64,000 bases of DNA, from assembly GCA_024282035.1 (NCBI GenBank), contig JAMWZR010000008.1:1-64000 (forward strand), read 5' to 3'. The stretch comes from Nitrosomonas sp. GTDB taxonomy: Bacteria; Pseudomonadota; Gammaproteobacteria; Burkholderiales; Nitrosomonadaceae. Below the pieces are notes generated by a model that was not told where the DNA came from, searched no databases, and was given only the letters and a program-made list of their open reading frames with translations. Of the stretch, positions 9,681-18,105 are shown in pieces (position 1 is the stretch's first letter; each line of letters begins with the position of its first letter). The position numbers and the translations under genes were made by a program.

Positions 9681-9739
9681 CGGAGCATTGGATTGACCAT
9701 AAGTGAATCCATCAACTTTGATTATCAGTTTTTCGGGAA

Positions 9740-10321
9740 ATGTACATGTCTAATCAGATCCTAATTTTTCTTCTTGATACCATTCTGGGCCTGTTCTCGC
9801 TGGCATTATTGTTGCGTTTCTATTTTCAGTTGCTCCGAGTGCCTTTCTACAATTCGGTATCGCAATTCCTGATTGCAGTCACTGATTTTATGGTGCGACC
9901 GGCAAGGCGTGTGATACCTGGGTGGGGAGGAATGGATTTGTCAACCCTGGTTTTGGCATGGCTGTTCGAATGTATCATCATGTCCAGCGTCTATTTGATA
10001 CAAGGTTATGATTTTGGCGGCAATATGATCGCTGCATCTGGTGTCATGGGTATGTTGGGTATTATGGAAATCATCAAAATGACGCTCTACATCGTGCTTA
10101 TGATGATTATCATGCAGGCTGTTTTGTCGTGGGTTAATCCACAAAGTCCTCTGATGCCATTGCTGGATAGTTTTACTCGTCCTTTCCTGGCGTTCTTTCG
10201 TAAAAACATTCCACCAATTGCCAATGTCGATTTGTCGCCATTATTTGTGTTGATTATCATCCAGTTGTTACTCATGGTCGTTGCCGGAGTGAGTATGGAA
10301 ATTACCATGATGCTGCGTTAG
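9740..10321 (+). CDS. YggT family integral membrane protein
   Basis: 193 residues with four to five hydrophobic segments arranged as two YggT repeats: about 8-28, 70-88, 97-120 and 165-188. Each repeat carries the conserved ...PFYNSVSQFLIAVTDFMVRPARRVIP or ...SPLMPLLDSFTRPFLAFFRKNIPP type core. It follows proC and precedes yggU, the standard proteobacterial order proC-yggT-yggU. YggT relatives have been linked to osmotic tolerance and cell division, but the function is open. An ATG six bases further in (9746) is an equally good start. Confidence 0.9.
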   Translation: MYMSNQILIFLLDTILGLFSLALLLRFYFQLLRVPFYNSVSQFLIAVTDFMVRPARRVIPGWGGMDLSTLVLAWLFECIIMSSVYLIQGYDFGGNMIAASGVMGMLGIMEIIKMTLYIVLMMIIMQAVLSWVNPQSPLMPLLDSFTRPFLAFFRKNIPPIANVDLSPLFVLIIIQLLLMVVAGVSMEITMMLR

Positions 10322-10325
10322 TTTC

Positions 10326-10616
10326 ATGGGCATGTCTTGGTATCGATATGATGATGCAAATAATCTGATTCTTACGCTGCATATTCAAACAGGCGCAAAA
10401 AATACGGTTGCAGCGGGCATTCATGGAGGTGCTCTGAAGATCAAGCTGGCTGCTGATCCTATCGACGGGAAGGCAAATGCGGCATTAATTAAGTTTCTGG
10501 CTCGGCATTTTGTTGTACCGGCATCGCAAGTGATTCTGAAGCAGGGCGATCGATCCAGGCATAAAGTTGTCGTGATTCAGCAACCTGGAAAAAATCCTGA
10601 AACCTTGTCGATATGA
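10326..10616 (+). CDS. DUF167 (YggU) family protein
   Basis: 96 residues, small conserved cytoplasmic protein. Family signatures are QTGAKNTVAAGIHGGALKIK, DGKANAALIKFLA and GDRSRHKVV. It starts 4 nt after yggT, and an ATG at 10332 is an alternative start. The fold is known from structural genomics but no activity is established. Confidence 0.92.
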   Translation: MGMSWYRYDDANNLILTLHIQTGAKNTVAAGIHGGALKIKLAADPIDGKANAALIKFLARHFVVPASQVILKQGDRSRHKVVVIQQPGKNPETLSI

Positions 10617-10687
10617 TCGGTTTTTGACGGATGCTGGAAATTTTTTGCATTTTGCTTTTACAGCGAATCCGGTAAAGGGGAAATTAC

Positions 10688-11140
10688 ATGGAACTGATTT
10701 TATGGCGACATGCCGAGGCGGAAGACGGGTTTCCAGATACATTGCGGCAATTAACGGCGACTGGACAGGATCAAGCTCGGCGAATGTCAAACTGGCTTAA
10801 ATCGCAATTGCCCGACAAAGTAGCAATCAAAGTTAGTCCGGCTATGCGTACGCAACAGACTGCAATGGCTTTGGGACTCTGCTTTGAGACATGCCCTGAG
10901 GTAAGACCAGGTGCTCGAGTTAGGGATATTCTCAGTGTTGCTAACTGGCCCGATGAACAAGGTGTCGTTCTGATTGTTGGTCATCAACCCACGCTGGGAG
11001 AGGTGGTAAGTCACCTGATTCCAGCTGCTCCTATGGGAATGGGGGTCAAAAAAGGGTCGGTGTGGTGGATCAAGAATCAGCAAAATAATGGTGTTGCTGA
11101 GTCGGTGCTGCATACAGTTATGTATCCCGAGATGTTGTGA
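10688..11140 (+). CDS. sixA: phosphohistidine phosphatase (SixA)
   Basis: 150 residues. The histidine phosphatase motif RHAEAE lies at 7-12, close to the N-terminus as in SixA. The second active-site histidine is in VLIVGHQPTLGEVVSHL. SixA dephosphorylates histidine in HPt domains of phosphorelays, and in enteric bacteria the PTS protein NPr. AAGGGG lies seven bases before the start. The partner here is unknown, although the window holds a two-component cluster at 34.6-38.7 kb. Confidence 0.9.
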   Translation: MELILWRHAEAEDGFPDTLRQLTATGQDQARRMSNWLKSQLPDKVAIKVSPAMRTQQTAMALGLCFETCPEVRPGARVRDILSVANWPDEQGVVLIVGHQPTLGEVVSHLIPAAPMGMGVKKGSVWWIKNQQNNGVAESVLHTVMYPEML

Positions 11141-11180
11141 AATCATTCTAAAAACTGGATTTCTTCGCTGAAGCAATGCC

Positions 11181-11738
11181 ATGTCACGCCTGATTTTGTT
11201 CAATAAACCTTATGGCGTTATCTGTCAATTTACACCCGAAAATGGTCATCAATCGTTGAAAGACTTTATCTCCCAGCCGGGCTTTTATCCTGCCGGAAGA
11301 TTGGATACGGATAGTGAAGGATTGGTGTTGCTGACTGATGACGGGAGATTGCAACATCAAATTACTGACCCCAGATTCAAGCTTCCCAAAGTCTATTGGG
11401 TACAGATTGAGGGTTTACCTGATGAAACGGCTCTAAATAACTTACGAAGCGGTGTGCAACTGAAGGATTTTAGGACACTGCCGGCACAGGTGAGTGTGAT
11501 GGATGAACCCGATAATCTATGGCCAAGAATTCCTCCCGTTCGTTTTCGAAAAAAAATTCCAACTAGCTGGCTGTCGTTAATTCTTCGGGAGGGGAAAAAT
11601 CGTCAAGTTAGACGAATGACGGCAGCGGTGATGTATCCAACGTTACGGCTAGTGCGATATGCAATCGGGAAATATAACGTTCAGGGTATAGCACCTGGAG
11701 AGTGGCGTATGGTGAATTATGAGCGCTCGGTACTTTAA
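11181..11738 (+). CDS. rluE: RluE-type 23S rRNA pseudouridine synthase
   Basis: 185 residues, RsuA/RluB/E/F family without an S4 domain, as in RluE. The catalytic motif GRLDTDSEGLVLLTDDG (about 38-54) contains the active-site Asp. Also visible are LFNKPYGVICQF at the start and LILREGKNRQVRRM in the second half. RluE modifies U2457 of 23S rRNA in E. coli. The stop is followed by AT-rich sequence with no clear terminator. Confidence 0.92.
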   Translation: MSRLILFNKPYGVICQFTPENGHQSLKDFISQPGFYPAGRLDTDSEGLVLLTDDGRLQHQITDPRFKLPKVYWVQIEGLPDETALNNLRSGVQLKDFRTLPAQVSVMDEPDNLWPRIPPVRFRKKIPTSWLSLILREGKNRQVRRMTAAVMYPTLRLVRYAIGKYNVQGIAPGEWRMVNYERSVL

Positions 11739-12008
11739 AAACACGATTTCGACATTATTTATATACTTTGTGAGTGAACTGACACTGGTTTTTTTGATAC
11801 TAATAAAGGCCGTAAAATTAAAGCATATAATTGATGCAAATTAATATTTTCTTTCGCACCAACGTGGTATAAAATTTATTTTGATTGCTTGACGGATAGA
11901 AAAAAGGTTAGTTGAGAAAGTTGTATTGCACAGTAGTTGCATTTGTTGAGTAAGTAGTGGTTTTTATAGATTAAGTCCATACTTGATGGCCTTTAAAAGG
12001 ATAATTTT

Positions 12009-13199
12009 ATGATCTCTGATTTTTTGACCTTGATATCTGGAGTAGTCGATATGCCATGGTGGGGGTATGTCGTCGTAACTCTGGTATTGACACATATTAC
12101 GATTGCTTCGATCACAATCTATTTGCATCGTCATTCGGCGCATAGAGCGCTGGAATTGCATCCAATACCCAGTCATTTTTTTCGTTTTTGGTTGTGGCTG
12201 ACCACAGGAATGGTCACCAAACAATGGACAGCGGTACACCGCAAACATCATGCCAAATGTGAATCACAAGATGATCCACATAGCCCGGTTATTTACGGCA
12301 TCAAAAAGGTGTTGGCGGAAGGGTCCGAACTTTATCGCATCGAAGCGAAAAATCCTGAAACTTTGAAGCGGTACGGATATGGTACTCCGGACGACTGGGT
12401 CGAACGCAATATCTACACCAAACATAGCGCAAAAGGCGTATCACTGATGCTGATTATCAACGTGATACTGTTCGGACCCATTGGTATTACGATTTGGGCC
12501 GTTCAAATGATGTGGGCCCCTATTTTTGCTGCGGGTGTCATCAATGGAGTGGGGCATTTCTGGGGGTACCGTAATTTTCGTGCCGAAGACGCCAGTACCA
12601 ACATCGTTCCATGGGGGATTCTGATTGGTGGTGAAGAGTTGCATAATAATCATCATGCTTATGCTACATCGGCACGTTTGTCCAACAAATGGTACGAGTT
12701 TGATATCGGCTGGCTTTATATTCGCATTCTGGAAATGATGGGATTGGCCAAGGTCAAGAAGATCGCACCTAAGTTGCGTATTGATAAAGGTAAAACTCAG
12801 TGTGATCTGGATACCTTACAAGCGGTCATTGCTCATCGCTATGAAGTATTGGCCAAATATACCAAATCATTGAAAGTTACTTTTGCAAATGAAATGATTC
12901 ATCTGAAAGAGGCAACGGCTCAGTATGGAGTGGATAATTCAACCTTAAAACGTTGGGTTCTGGCCGATGCAAGAACACTGCAAGAGCACGAACGTGAAAA
13001 ATTGAGTCAGGTGCTAAGTAACGCTAAAACATTGGATAAAGTATATACCATGCGTGAAGAATTGGCCGAAATCTGGCAGCGCTCAACTGCATCGACTGAA
13101 GAATTGGTCAAGCAGCTTGAGGATTGGTGTCGACGCGCCGAAGAGAGTGGAATCGAAGTACTGAGAACATTTTCTCAGCGGTTGCGTTGTTATGCATGA
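12009..13199 (+). CDS. acyl-lipid/acyl-CoA fatty acid desaturase with C-terminal extension
   Basis: 396 residues. The three His boxes of membrane desaturases are present: HRHSAH (about 40), HRKHH (about 78-82) and HNNHH (about 215-219). Two pairs of membrane segments lie near 15-35/55-70 and 145-185. It should introduce a cis double bond, most likely delta-9, using a di-iron centre. After the usual end near residue 260 there are about 135 extra, soluble, helix-rich residues. Their last 55, with IW, LEDWCRRAEESGI and L-x-x-F, resemble the end of ISL3-type transposases (inference by eye). A terminator follows 22 nt after the stop. Confidence 0.88.
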   Translation: MISDFLTLISGVVDMPWWGYVVVTLVLTHITIASITIYLHRHSAHRALELHPIPSHFFRFWLWLTTGMVTKQWTAVHRKHHAKCESQDDPHSPVIYGIKKVLAEGSELYRIEAKNPETLKRYGYGTPDDWVERNIYTKHSAKGVSLMLIINVILFGPIGITIWAVQMMWAPIFAAGVINGVGHFWGYRNFRAEDASTNIVPWGILIGGEELHNNHHAYATSARLSNKWYEFDIGWLYIRILEMMGLAKVKKIAPKLRIDKGKTQCDLDTLQAVIAHRYEVLAKYTKSLKVTFANEMIHLKEATAQYGVDNSTLKRWVLADARTLQEHEREKLSQVLSNAKTLDKVYTMREELAEIWQRSTASTEELVKQLEDWCRRAEESGIEVLRTFSQRLRCYA

Positions 13200-13221
13200 T
13201 TGAGTTAAATCTCGGAAAAAT

Positions 13222-13252
13222 AAAAAAACCCGCAATTTAGCGGGTTTTTTTA
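13222..13252. terminator. bidirectional intrinsic terminator
   Basis: AAACCCGC, loop AATTTA, GCGGGTTT with T-runs on both strands. It lies between the convergent desaturase gene and rpmG and probably serves both. Confidence 0.93.
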
Positions 13253-13293
13253 TTTCATGAGACTGAAATCAGATCAACGTCGAGATAAAAAAG

Positions 13294-13449
13294 TTACTTC
13301 AGTTTCGTTTCTTTGTATTTCACGTGTTTACGTGCAACAGGATCGAATTTAGAAAGTTCCAATTTTTCAGGTTTGGCACGCTTGTTTTTAGTCGTCGTAT
13401 AAAAATGACCTGTTCCTGCCGTTGATTCCAGCTTGATTTTTTCACGCAT
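13294..13449 (-). CDS. rpmG: 50S ribosomal protein L33
   Basis: 51 residues beginning [17 protein letters not shown] and ending KYKETKLK. The whole sequence follows the proteobacterial L33 pattern ([22 protein letters not shown]). It lacks the CxxC zinc pairs, so it is the zinc-independent form. It lies 41 nt downstream of rpmB on the same strand, the usual rpmB-rpmG operon, and ends before the shared terminator. Confidence 0.98.
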   Translation of the reverse strand: MREKIKLESTAGTGHFYTTTKNKRAKPEKLELSKFDPVARKHVKYKETKLK

Positions 13450-13490
13450 CGCAATGACTCCTTGGTTGATTACCAGTGATGTTAATCAGA

Positions 13491-13727
13491 TTATATTTTT
13501 TTGCCTTCTGATCGCATCTTGGCCAATACTGCGTCAATGCCGTTTTTGTCTATCGTACGTAATGCAGCATTAGACAATCGTAAACTAACCCAACGATTTT
13601 CGCTCTCAACCCAAAAGTTACGGTGTTGAAGATTTGGTAAAAAACGTCTTTTGGTTTTGTTGTTGGCGTGAGAAACATTGTGCCCAGACATTGGTTTTTT
13701 ACCTGTTATTTCACATACTCGTGCCAT
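13491..13727 (-). CDS. rpmB: 50S ribosomal protein L28
   Basis: 78 residues, the standard size. [20 protein letters not shown] and the [15 protein letters not shown] core are diagnostic for L28. It is the first gene of the rpmB-rpmG operon, with GGAGTG before the start. The promoter should lie in the gap after 13727. Confidence 0.98.
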   Translation of the reverse strand: MARVCEITGKKPMSGHNVSHANNKTKRRFLPNLQHRNFWVESENRWVSLRLSNAALRTIDKNGIDAVLAKMRSEGKKI

Positions 13728-14136
13728 GATGACGCACTCCAGAAACTAAAAACCGCGATTATATCCTGATTTAATCGTTTTACTCAAATGCAACTGATTC
13801 ATGTTAAACAGATTCGTATGAATTCTATGTCCTGAGACTGGGTTCACTGACATCAAATAACAATTAATGGTGATTGCACTCAACATCGCAGTTGCCAGCA
13901 GTATGATTCGTTACATCAATTTTTCCTTCCTTCTTATCTTTTCTCGATTGTTTTAACAAGACTGCGCAAGCATGGCGCAACTTCATCGGCGTAGGTTCGT
14001 ACCTTGAATATGAAGGTTCAGTGAATTTCTGCTGGCGACGGGTTTCATGTGAATGTCATGAAAATGCAATATTGAACTTTTAGTATGCGCTAGCTAATAA
14101 CAAGCAGGATTGATCGAAGTATCGATCGTTTTATAG
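13728..14136. other. divergent spacer rpmB / TtpC-TonB operon
   Basis: About 410 bases. It must carry the rpmB promoter on the minus strand and the promoter of the DUF3450-TtpC operon on the plus strand. I found no tRNA, no good ORF and no convincing Fur-box-like palindrome. Confidence 0.5.
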
Positions 14137-14925
14137 ATGACGGAAACAAGATGTATGCAGAAATCAATTTCAAAAAAGTTAATGGTAAAAATTGGCGTGT
14201 CATTGCTATGTTCTTTTGTGCCAATGGTGATGGCCAGCAATGTTGAAAATCTAGCGAAGTCGCTGGCCAAAATCCGCGGCGAGGTCGAGACCTTGCAGTC
14301 GCAGTTGGATATCGAGAAGGAAAAGCACGGTAGCAAAATGGCGGCACTCAATTCGCAATTGGCTGATCTGAGCGTCGAGGAAAGAAGGCAAAAGCTGAGC
14401 ATCGAAAAGTTGCAACACTCCATCGGGAAGTTATCTGAAAACACCCAAAAAGCCGAAGAATCAGGGGAAACTCTCAAGCCGATCTTGTTGGCAGCACTGG
14501 GGGATTATAAGCGACATGTCGAGTCGGGTTTTCCGTTCAAGATCGAAGACCGCGTGCGGGCGATTACCGATTTGGAGAGGAATATTGCCAATCGCTTGAT
14601 CGATCCAAATAAGGCGGTCAATCAAGCATGGTCGCTCATCGAAGACGAAGTGCGTTTGAGCAAGGAAAATGGCATTTACCAGCAAACTATCGCACTCAAT
14701 GGCGAAAGAATGCTGGTGGACATTGCCAAGCTAGGCACGGTATTGCTTTATTTTCAAACGAAGGATAACCAGGCAGGGATGGCCAAACGCAATCCGGAAG
14801 GCGCGTGGAGATTCGAAACCGTTGAAAGTACGGACGAGGCAGAACGCATCAAGATTTTATTCGATTCGTTGAAAAAGCAGATACGCCAGGGCTATTTTGA
14901 ATTACCCAATCCATTAAGAAAATGA
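14137..14925 (+). CDS. DUF3450 family periplasmic coiled-coil protein (TonB-system associated)
   Basis: Up to 262 residues. An ATG six codons in (14155) follows GGAAACAAG better and leaves a cleaner signal peptide ending near VMA-SN. After the signal comes a long coiled coil (about 38-112, with heptads such as KIRGEVETLQSQLDIEKEKH), then a globular DUF3450 part (LKPILLAALGDYKRHVESGFPF, RLIDPNKAVNQAWSLIEDEVR). DUF3450 genes sit in front of ttpC-exbB-exbD-tonB in Vibrio and Shewanella TonB2-type clusters, exactly as here. It overlaps ttpC by 4 nt. The presumed role is a periplasmic accessory to the TonB motor; the mechanism is unknown. Confidence 0.85.
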   Translation: MTETRCMQKSISKKLMVKIGVSLLCSFVPMVMASNVENLAKSLAKIRGEVETLQSQLDIEKEKHGSKMAALNSQLADLSVEERRQKLSIEKLQHSIGKLSENTQKAEESGETLKPILLAALGDYKRHVESGFPFKIEDRVRAITDLERNIANRLIDPNKAVNQAWSLIEDEVRLSKENGIYQQTIALNGERMLVDIAKLGTVLLYFQTKDNQAGMAKRNPEGAWRFETVESTDEAERIKILFDSLKKQIRQGYFELPNPLRK

Positions 14926-16436
14926 ACAAAGTATATACAGTGCTGCTGTTGCTGATAACGGTTATCGGTGCAGCAGAAGCAAAAGATAATCAAGCTACGG
15001 CCAACGTCAATACGGAAGAAGTATCAGCGCCGGCAGTAGCGGATAAAGCTGAAACCGCGCCAGCAAAAAAGCAGGGCGCATCCAAAGCGGAGGTGGTCAA
15101 TCTGGAAACTGCCTACAAGCGCGAGTTTGCTTTTCTGGAAGCACAGAAACGGGAATTGACCGAGCGCCTGAAAACCTATCAATCGACAGCAGTTCGCGAG
15201 GAACAGGCACTCAGCGCCAAAATCGGCGCGCTGGAGCGACAATCGGTCGAACGCTCGGCCAAAATCGATCAGCTAACAAGCCAATTATCCGAGGTTGAGC
15301 GCAAGGAAGCGGCTGCTTCCGAACGTAATGATTCGCTGGAAAATACTTATTTGCAAGCAGAAGCAACACTGAAAAATTACGCGATCACGATGCCAGCCAC
15401 TCTGAAAGAGGCAAAAGGCAATGAACAGGCAAAAGTTGATTTTGTGTTCAGACAAGCATTGCCGCTGCTACAGGAACTGGGAGCCATTAAAACCAAACCG
15501 GGAAAATTTTATCTGGAAAATGGCAAGCAGGCGGAAGGATCACTGTTGTTCCTGGGCAACATCGCAGCTTATGGCATCAGTAACGAGGGTAGCGGTAGCC
15601 TGGCACCAGCAGGGGGGGGCGAATTCAAGGTGTGGAAAGGCATGGGTGCTGAAAGTGCTGTGGCGATGAGCAAAAACGAACAGCCCAATGCATTGCAATT
15701 GTTCTTGTTTGAATCGCGCACTACGGCTGTCGATGAAATGCCAGAGAAAACGCTGATGCAGCATATTGATTCGGGTGGTCCGATTGGTTGGATCATCGTG
15801 CTGCTGGGTGTCATTGCAGCACTTCTTGTCGTGATACGTATGGTGGCATTGCGCACCAACAGTACGGACACACAACAGCTTTCCGATCGGATTCTGCAGC
15901 AAATGATCAAAGGCGATCTGGATGTGGCGAGAAAGAGTTGCGAAAGTAATGCATCCGCGATAGGCCGTGTCCTGCTGTATACCCTAAGGCATTTGAAGGA
16001 TGACCGGGACCATATGGAAGGTATCGTATACGAAGCAATCCTGCAGGAATCCGGCCCGCTGGATCGCTTTGGTCCGGCGATTCTGGTCATTGCTTCGGTA
16101 GCGCCCTTGCTCGGTCTGTTGGGAACGGTGACCGGGATGATTGAAACATTCGATTCGATTACTCAATTTGGTACCAGCGATCCGAGATTGCTATCCGAAG
16201 GCATTGCGATTGCGTTGGTGACAACTGAACTCGGATTGGTGGTGGCGATCCCGACACTACTAATAGGCTCATTGCTGTCGGCGTGGGCGCGTAACATCAA
16301 ACGCGATATGGAACATGCTGCACTCAAGATTATTAACACATTTCTGGCAGGTGGCGTCGATGTGGATGAATCAATCGAATTACAACAGACGACTGATCGT
16401 AGCTTGCTGGTGACAGAAACAGCAGGCGCTTATTGA
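14922..16436 (+). CDS. ttpC: TtpC-type MotA/TolQ/ExbB proton channel family protein
   Basis: 504 residues. Signal peptide (about 1-21), a periplasmic coiled coil (about 60-170) related to DUF3450, then a MotA/TolQ/ExbB domain with membrane segments near 290-310, 385-410 and 430-455. The conserved LGLLGTVTGMIETF is typical of the channel domain. In Vibrio TonB2 systems TtpC joins ExbB2, ExbD2 and TonB2 and is needed for energy transfer. Four bases overlap the preceding gene. A run of eight G at 15612-15619 lies within the frame and does not break it. Confidence 0.9.
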   Translation: MNKVYTVLLLLITVIGAAEAKDNQATANVNTEEVSAPAVADKAETAPAKKQGASKAEVVNLETAYKREFAFLEAQKRELTERLKTYQSTAVREEQALSAKIGALERQSVERSAKIDQLTSQLSEVERKEAAASERNDSLENTYLQAEATLKNYAITMPATLKEAKGNEQAKVDFVFRQALPLLQELGAIKTKPGKFYLENGKQAEGSLLFLGNIAAYGISNEGSGSLAPAGGGEFKVWKGMGAESAVAMSKNEQPNALQLFLFESRTTAVDEMPEKTLMQHIDSGGPIGWIIVLLGVIAALLVVIRMVALRTNSTDTQQLSDRILQQMIKGDLDVARKSCESNASAIGRVLLYTLRHLKDDRDHMEGIVYEAILQESGPLDRFGPAILVIASVAPLLGLLGTVTGMIETFDSITQFGTSDPRLLSEGIAIALVTTELGLVVAIPTLLIGSLLSAWARNIKRDMEHAALKIINTFLAGGVDVDESIELQQTTDRSLLVTETAGAY

Positions 16437-16439
16437 ATC

Positions 16440-17033
16440 ATGACATCGATCGATCTGATCCTTTGGGTCAAGGAACTGTTCGTCATCGGCGGGATCGTCA
16501 TGCCGCCGCTGGTGTTGTGTACTTTGCTGCTGTGGTATGGCGTGGGCTATCGGTTCTGGGTCATGAAGGAACCGAAGCTGATGGGGGTGCGCGATATGCT
16601 GAAAGACTATCAGCTTCATGGCGATAAACCGGCTAGGAGTATCGTTGCCAAGGCCATCAAACAAGGTATTGAATTAAAACGGCAGGGTGCAACCCATTTG
16701 CGACGCCAACTGGATGCAGCTTTTTACGAATATGAACGGGATATCGCCCGATTCTCCGTGTTGATCAAGGTGGTTGTTCTGATCGCTCCCTTGCTGGGTT
16801 TGCTGGGGACAGTCAGCGGCATGATCGAGACCTTTCAATCGCTATCCACCATGACCCTGCATTCGCAGACAGGTGGTATTGCGGGTGGTATTGCCGAGGC
16901 GCTGTTCACGACCCAGATGGGATTGACCGTGGCGGTACCGGGATTACTGGCAAACAGTATGCTGAACAGGAAGCAGCAGCAAATCGAACAGGATCTTTCT
17001 CAGGTGAAAGACTTGTTGTGTCATCAAATTTGA
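16440..17033 (+). CDS. exbB: ExbB-like proton channel protein
   Basis: 197 residues, MotA/TolQ/ExbB family. Membrane segments lie near 15-38, 112-135 and 155-178. APLLGLLGTVSGMIETFQSL and FTTQMGLTVAVPGLLANSM are the channel-forming signatures. It starts 3 nt after ttpC and is shorter than E. coli ExbB, like the ExbB2 forms of TtpC systems. It should form the pentameric proton channel with ExbD that powers TonB. Confidence 0.93.
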   Translation: MTSIDLILWVKELFVIGGIVMPPLVLCTLLLWYGVGYRFWVMKEPKLMGVRDMLKDYQLHGDKPARSIVAKAIKQGIELKRQGATHLRRQLDAAFYEYERDIARFSVLIKVVVLIAPLLGLLGTVSGMIETFQSLSTMTLHSQTGGIAGGIAEALFTTQMGLTVAVPGLLANSMLNRKQQQIEQDLSQVKDLLCHQI

Positions 17034-17052
17034 TCAAAAAGTGTAAACCAAG

Positions 17053-17457
17053 ATGAGAAATAACGAATCACCCGAAGCCGAAGCTACCATCGACATGGCG
17101 CCATTGATTGACATGGTGTTCATCCTGCTAATTTTTTTTATGGTGACCACGACCTTCGTCAAAGACATGAAACTGGAATTGGAGCGTCCCAAGGCAAACA
17201 GCGCTGTGGTGGCGTCGAGCAAAGCAATTCGCCTGTTCATTGATCGCAATGGCGACACTTACCTGGATGGAGAGCCGATACGGTTGTGGCTGATACAGAG
17301 CAAATTGCGCGATTTACTGGCGAGTGCAGCCAGCAAAGTGGTGTTGGTGGTAACGGACGAGGGCGTACCGGCGGGTAAGCTGGTCGAAGTCGTAGATCAG
17401 GCGCGCCTGGCCGGTGCCGAGAGTGTGGGTGTTGCTACGAAAAAAGAAGCGGGGTAG
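17053..17457 (+). CDS. exbD: ExbD/TolR-like biopolymer transport protein
   Basis: 134 residues with one membrane segment (about 18-38). It contains the critical Asp in MAPLIDMVFILLIFFM, a conserved proton-carrying residue of ExbD/TolR. The periplasmic part ends in the usual ExbD fold (LVVTDEGVPAGKLVEVVDQARLAG). It lies 19 nt after exbB and 6 nt before tonB. Confidence 0.94.
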   Translation: MRNNESPEAEATIDMAPLIDMVFILLIFFMVTTTFVKDMKLELERPKANSAVVASSKAIRLFIDRNGDTYLDGEPIRLWLIQSKLRDLLASAASKVVLVVTDEGVPAGKLVEVVDQARLAGAESVGVATKKEAG

Positions 17458-17463
17458 AGACAA

Positions 17464-18102
17464 ATGCAAACAATACAGTTTAAACGTCATGCGGTTGGTT
17501 TCATCACCATGTTATTGGGATTGATTCTGGTATTTGGCATGATTTTGTGGATGAATCGTTTTATGAGTGAAATGCAGAAACCGGCTGCTCAGGAAGTAAC
17601 CGAAATTGCGATGACCAAGGAAATCAAGCCGGAACCGAAGAAGGAAATCAAAAAGCCAGAACCGAAAAAACAGGTGTCGCGTCCACAAGCGCCAGCGCCT
17701 TTCAAAGGATTGGATACAGTTTTGTCGGGTATTGATCTGGGACTACTGGGACTGGATGGAGGGACCGACAGGAATATGGATGATGGATTGCTGGGTAAAA
17801 CCGGTAATGCCGTCATGACTGCCGATTTGGTGGATGTGCCGCCGAAGCCAGTGGCGCGTGGTTCCTTCAAGTATCCTCCAGCAGCCAAGAAGAATGGCGT
17901 CAAGGGATATGTGGTGTTGTCGGTGCTGGTGGAAGCGGATGGTTCAGTCAATCAGGTACAGGTTCTGGAGTCCAGTCCATCAGGAATTTTTGATGCGTCG
18001 GCTTTGCAAGGCATCCGTAACTGGCATTTCGAGCCAGCCAAATATAAAGGCGAAACCGTTCGGGTTTGGGCGAAACAGAAAATTCGCTTCGACCTATCCT
18101 GA
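17464..18102 (+). CDS. tonB: TonB energy transducer
   Basis: 212 residues. Short cytoplasmic part with His10 near the membrane, one membrane segment (about 14-32), a Lys/Glu/Pro-rich spacer (EIKPEPKKEIKKPEPKK, about 56-72), and a C-terminal TonB domain. That domain ends GIRNWHFEPAKYKGETVRVWAKQ, a family hallmark. The TonB2-like short length fits TtpC systems. It contacts the TonB box of outer-membrane receptors, most likely the one encoded just downstream. Confidence 0.95.
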   Translation: MQTIQFKRHAVGFITMLLGLILVFGMILWMNRFMSEMQKPAAQEVTEIAMTKEIKPEPKKEIKKPEPKKQVSRPQAPAPFKGLDTVLSGIDLGLLGLDGGTDRNMDDGLLGKTGNAVMTADLVDVPPKPVARGSFKYPPAAKKNGVKGYVVLSVLVEADGSVNQVQVLESSPSGIFDASALQGIRNWHFEPAKYKGETVRVWAKQKIRFDLS

Positions 18103-18105
18103 TGC

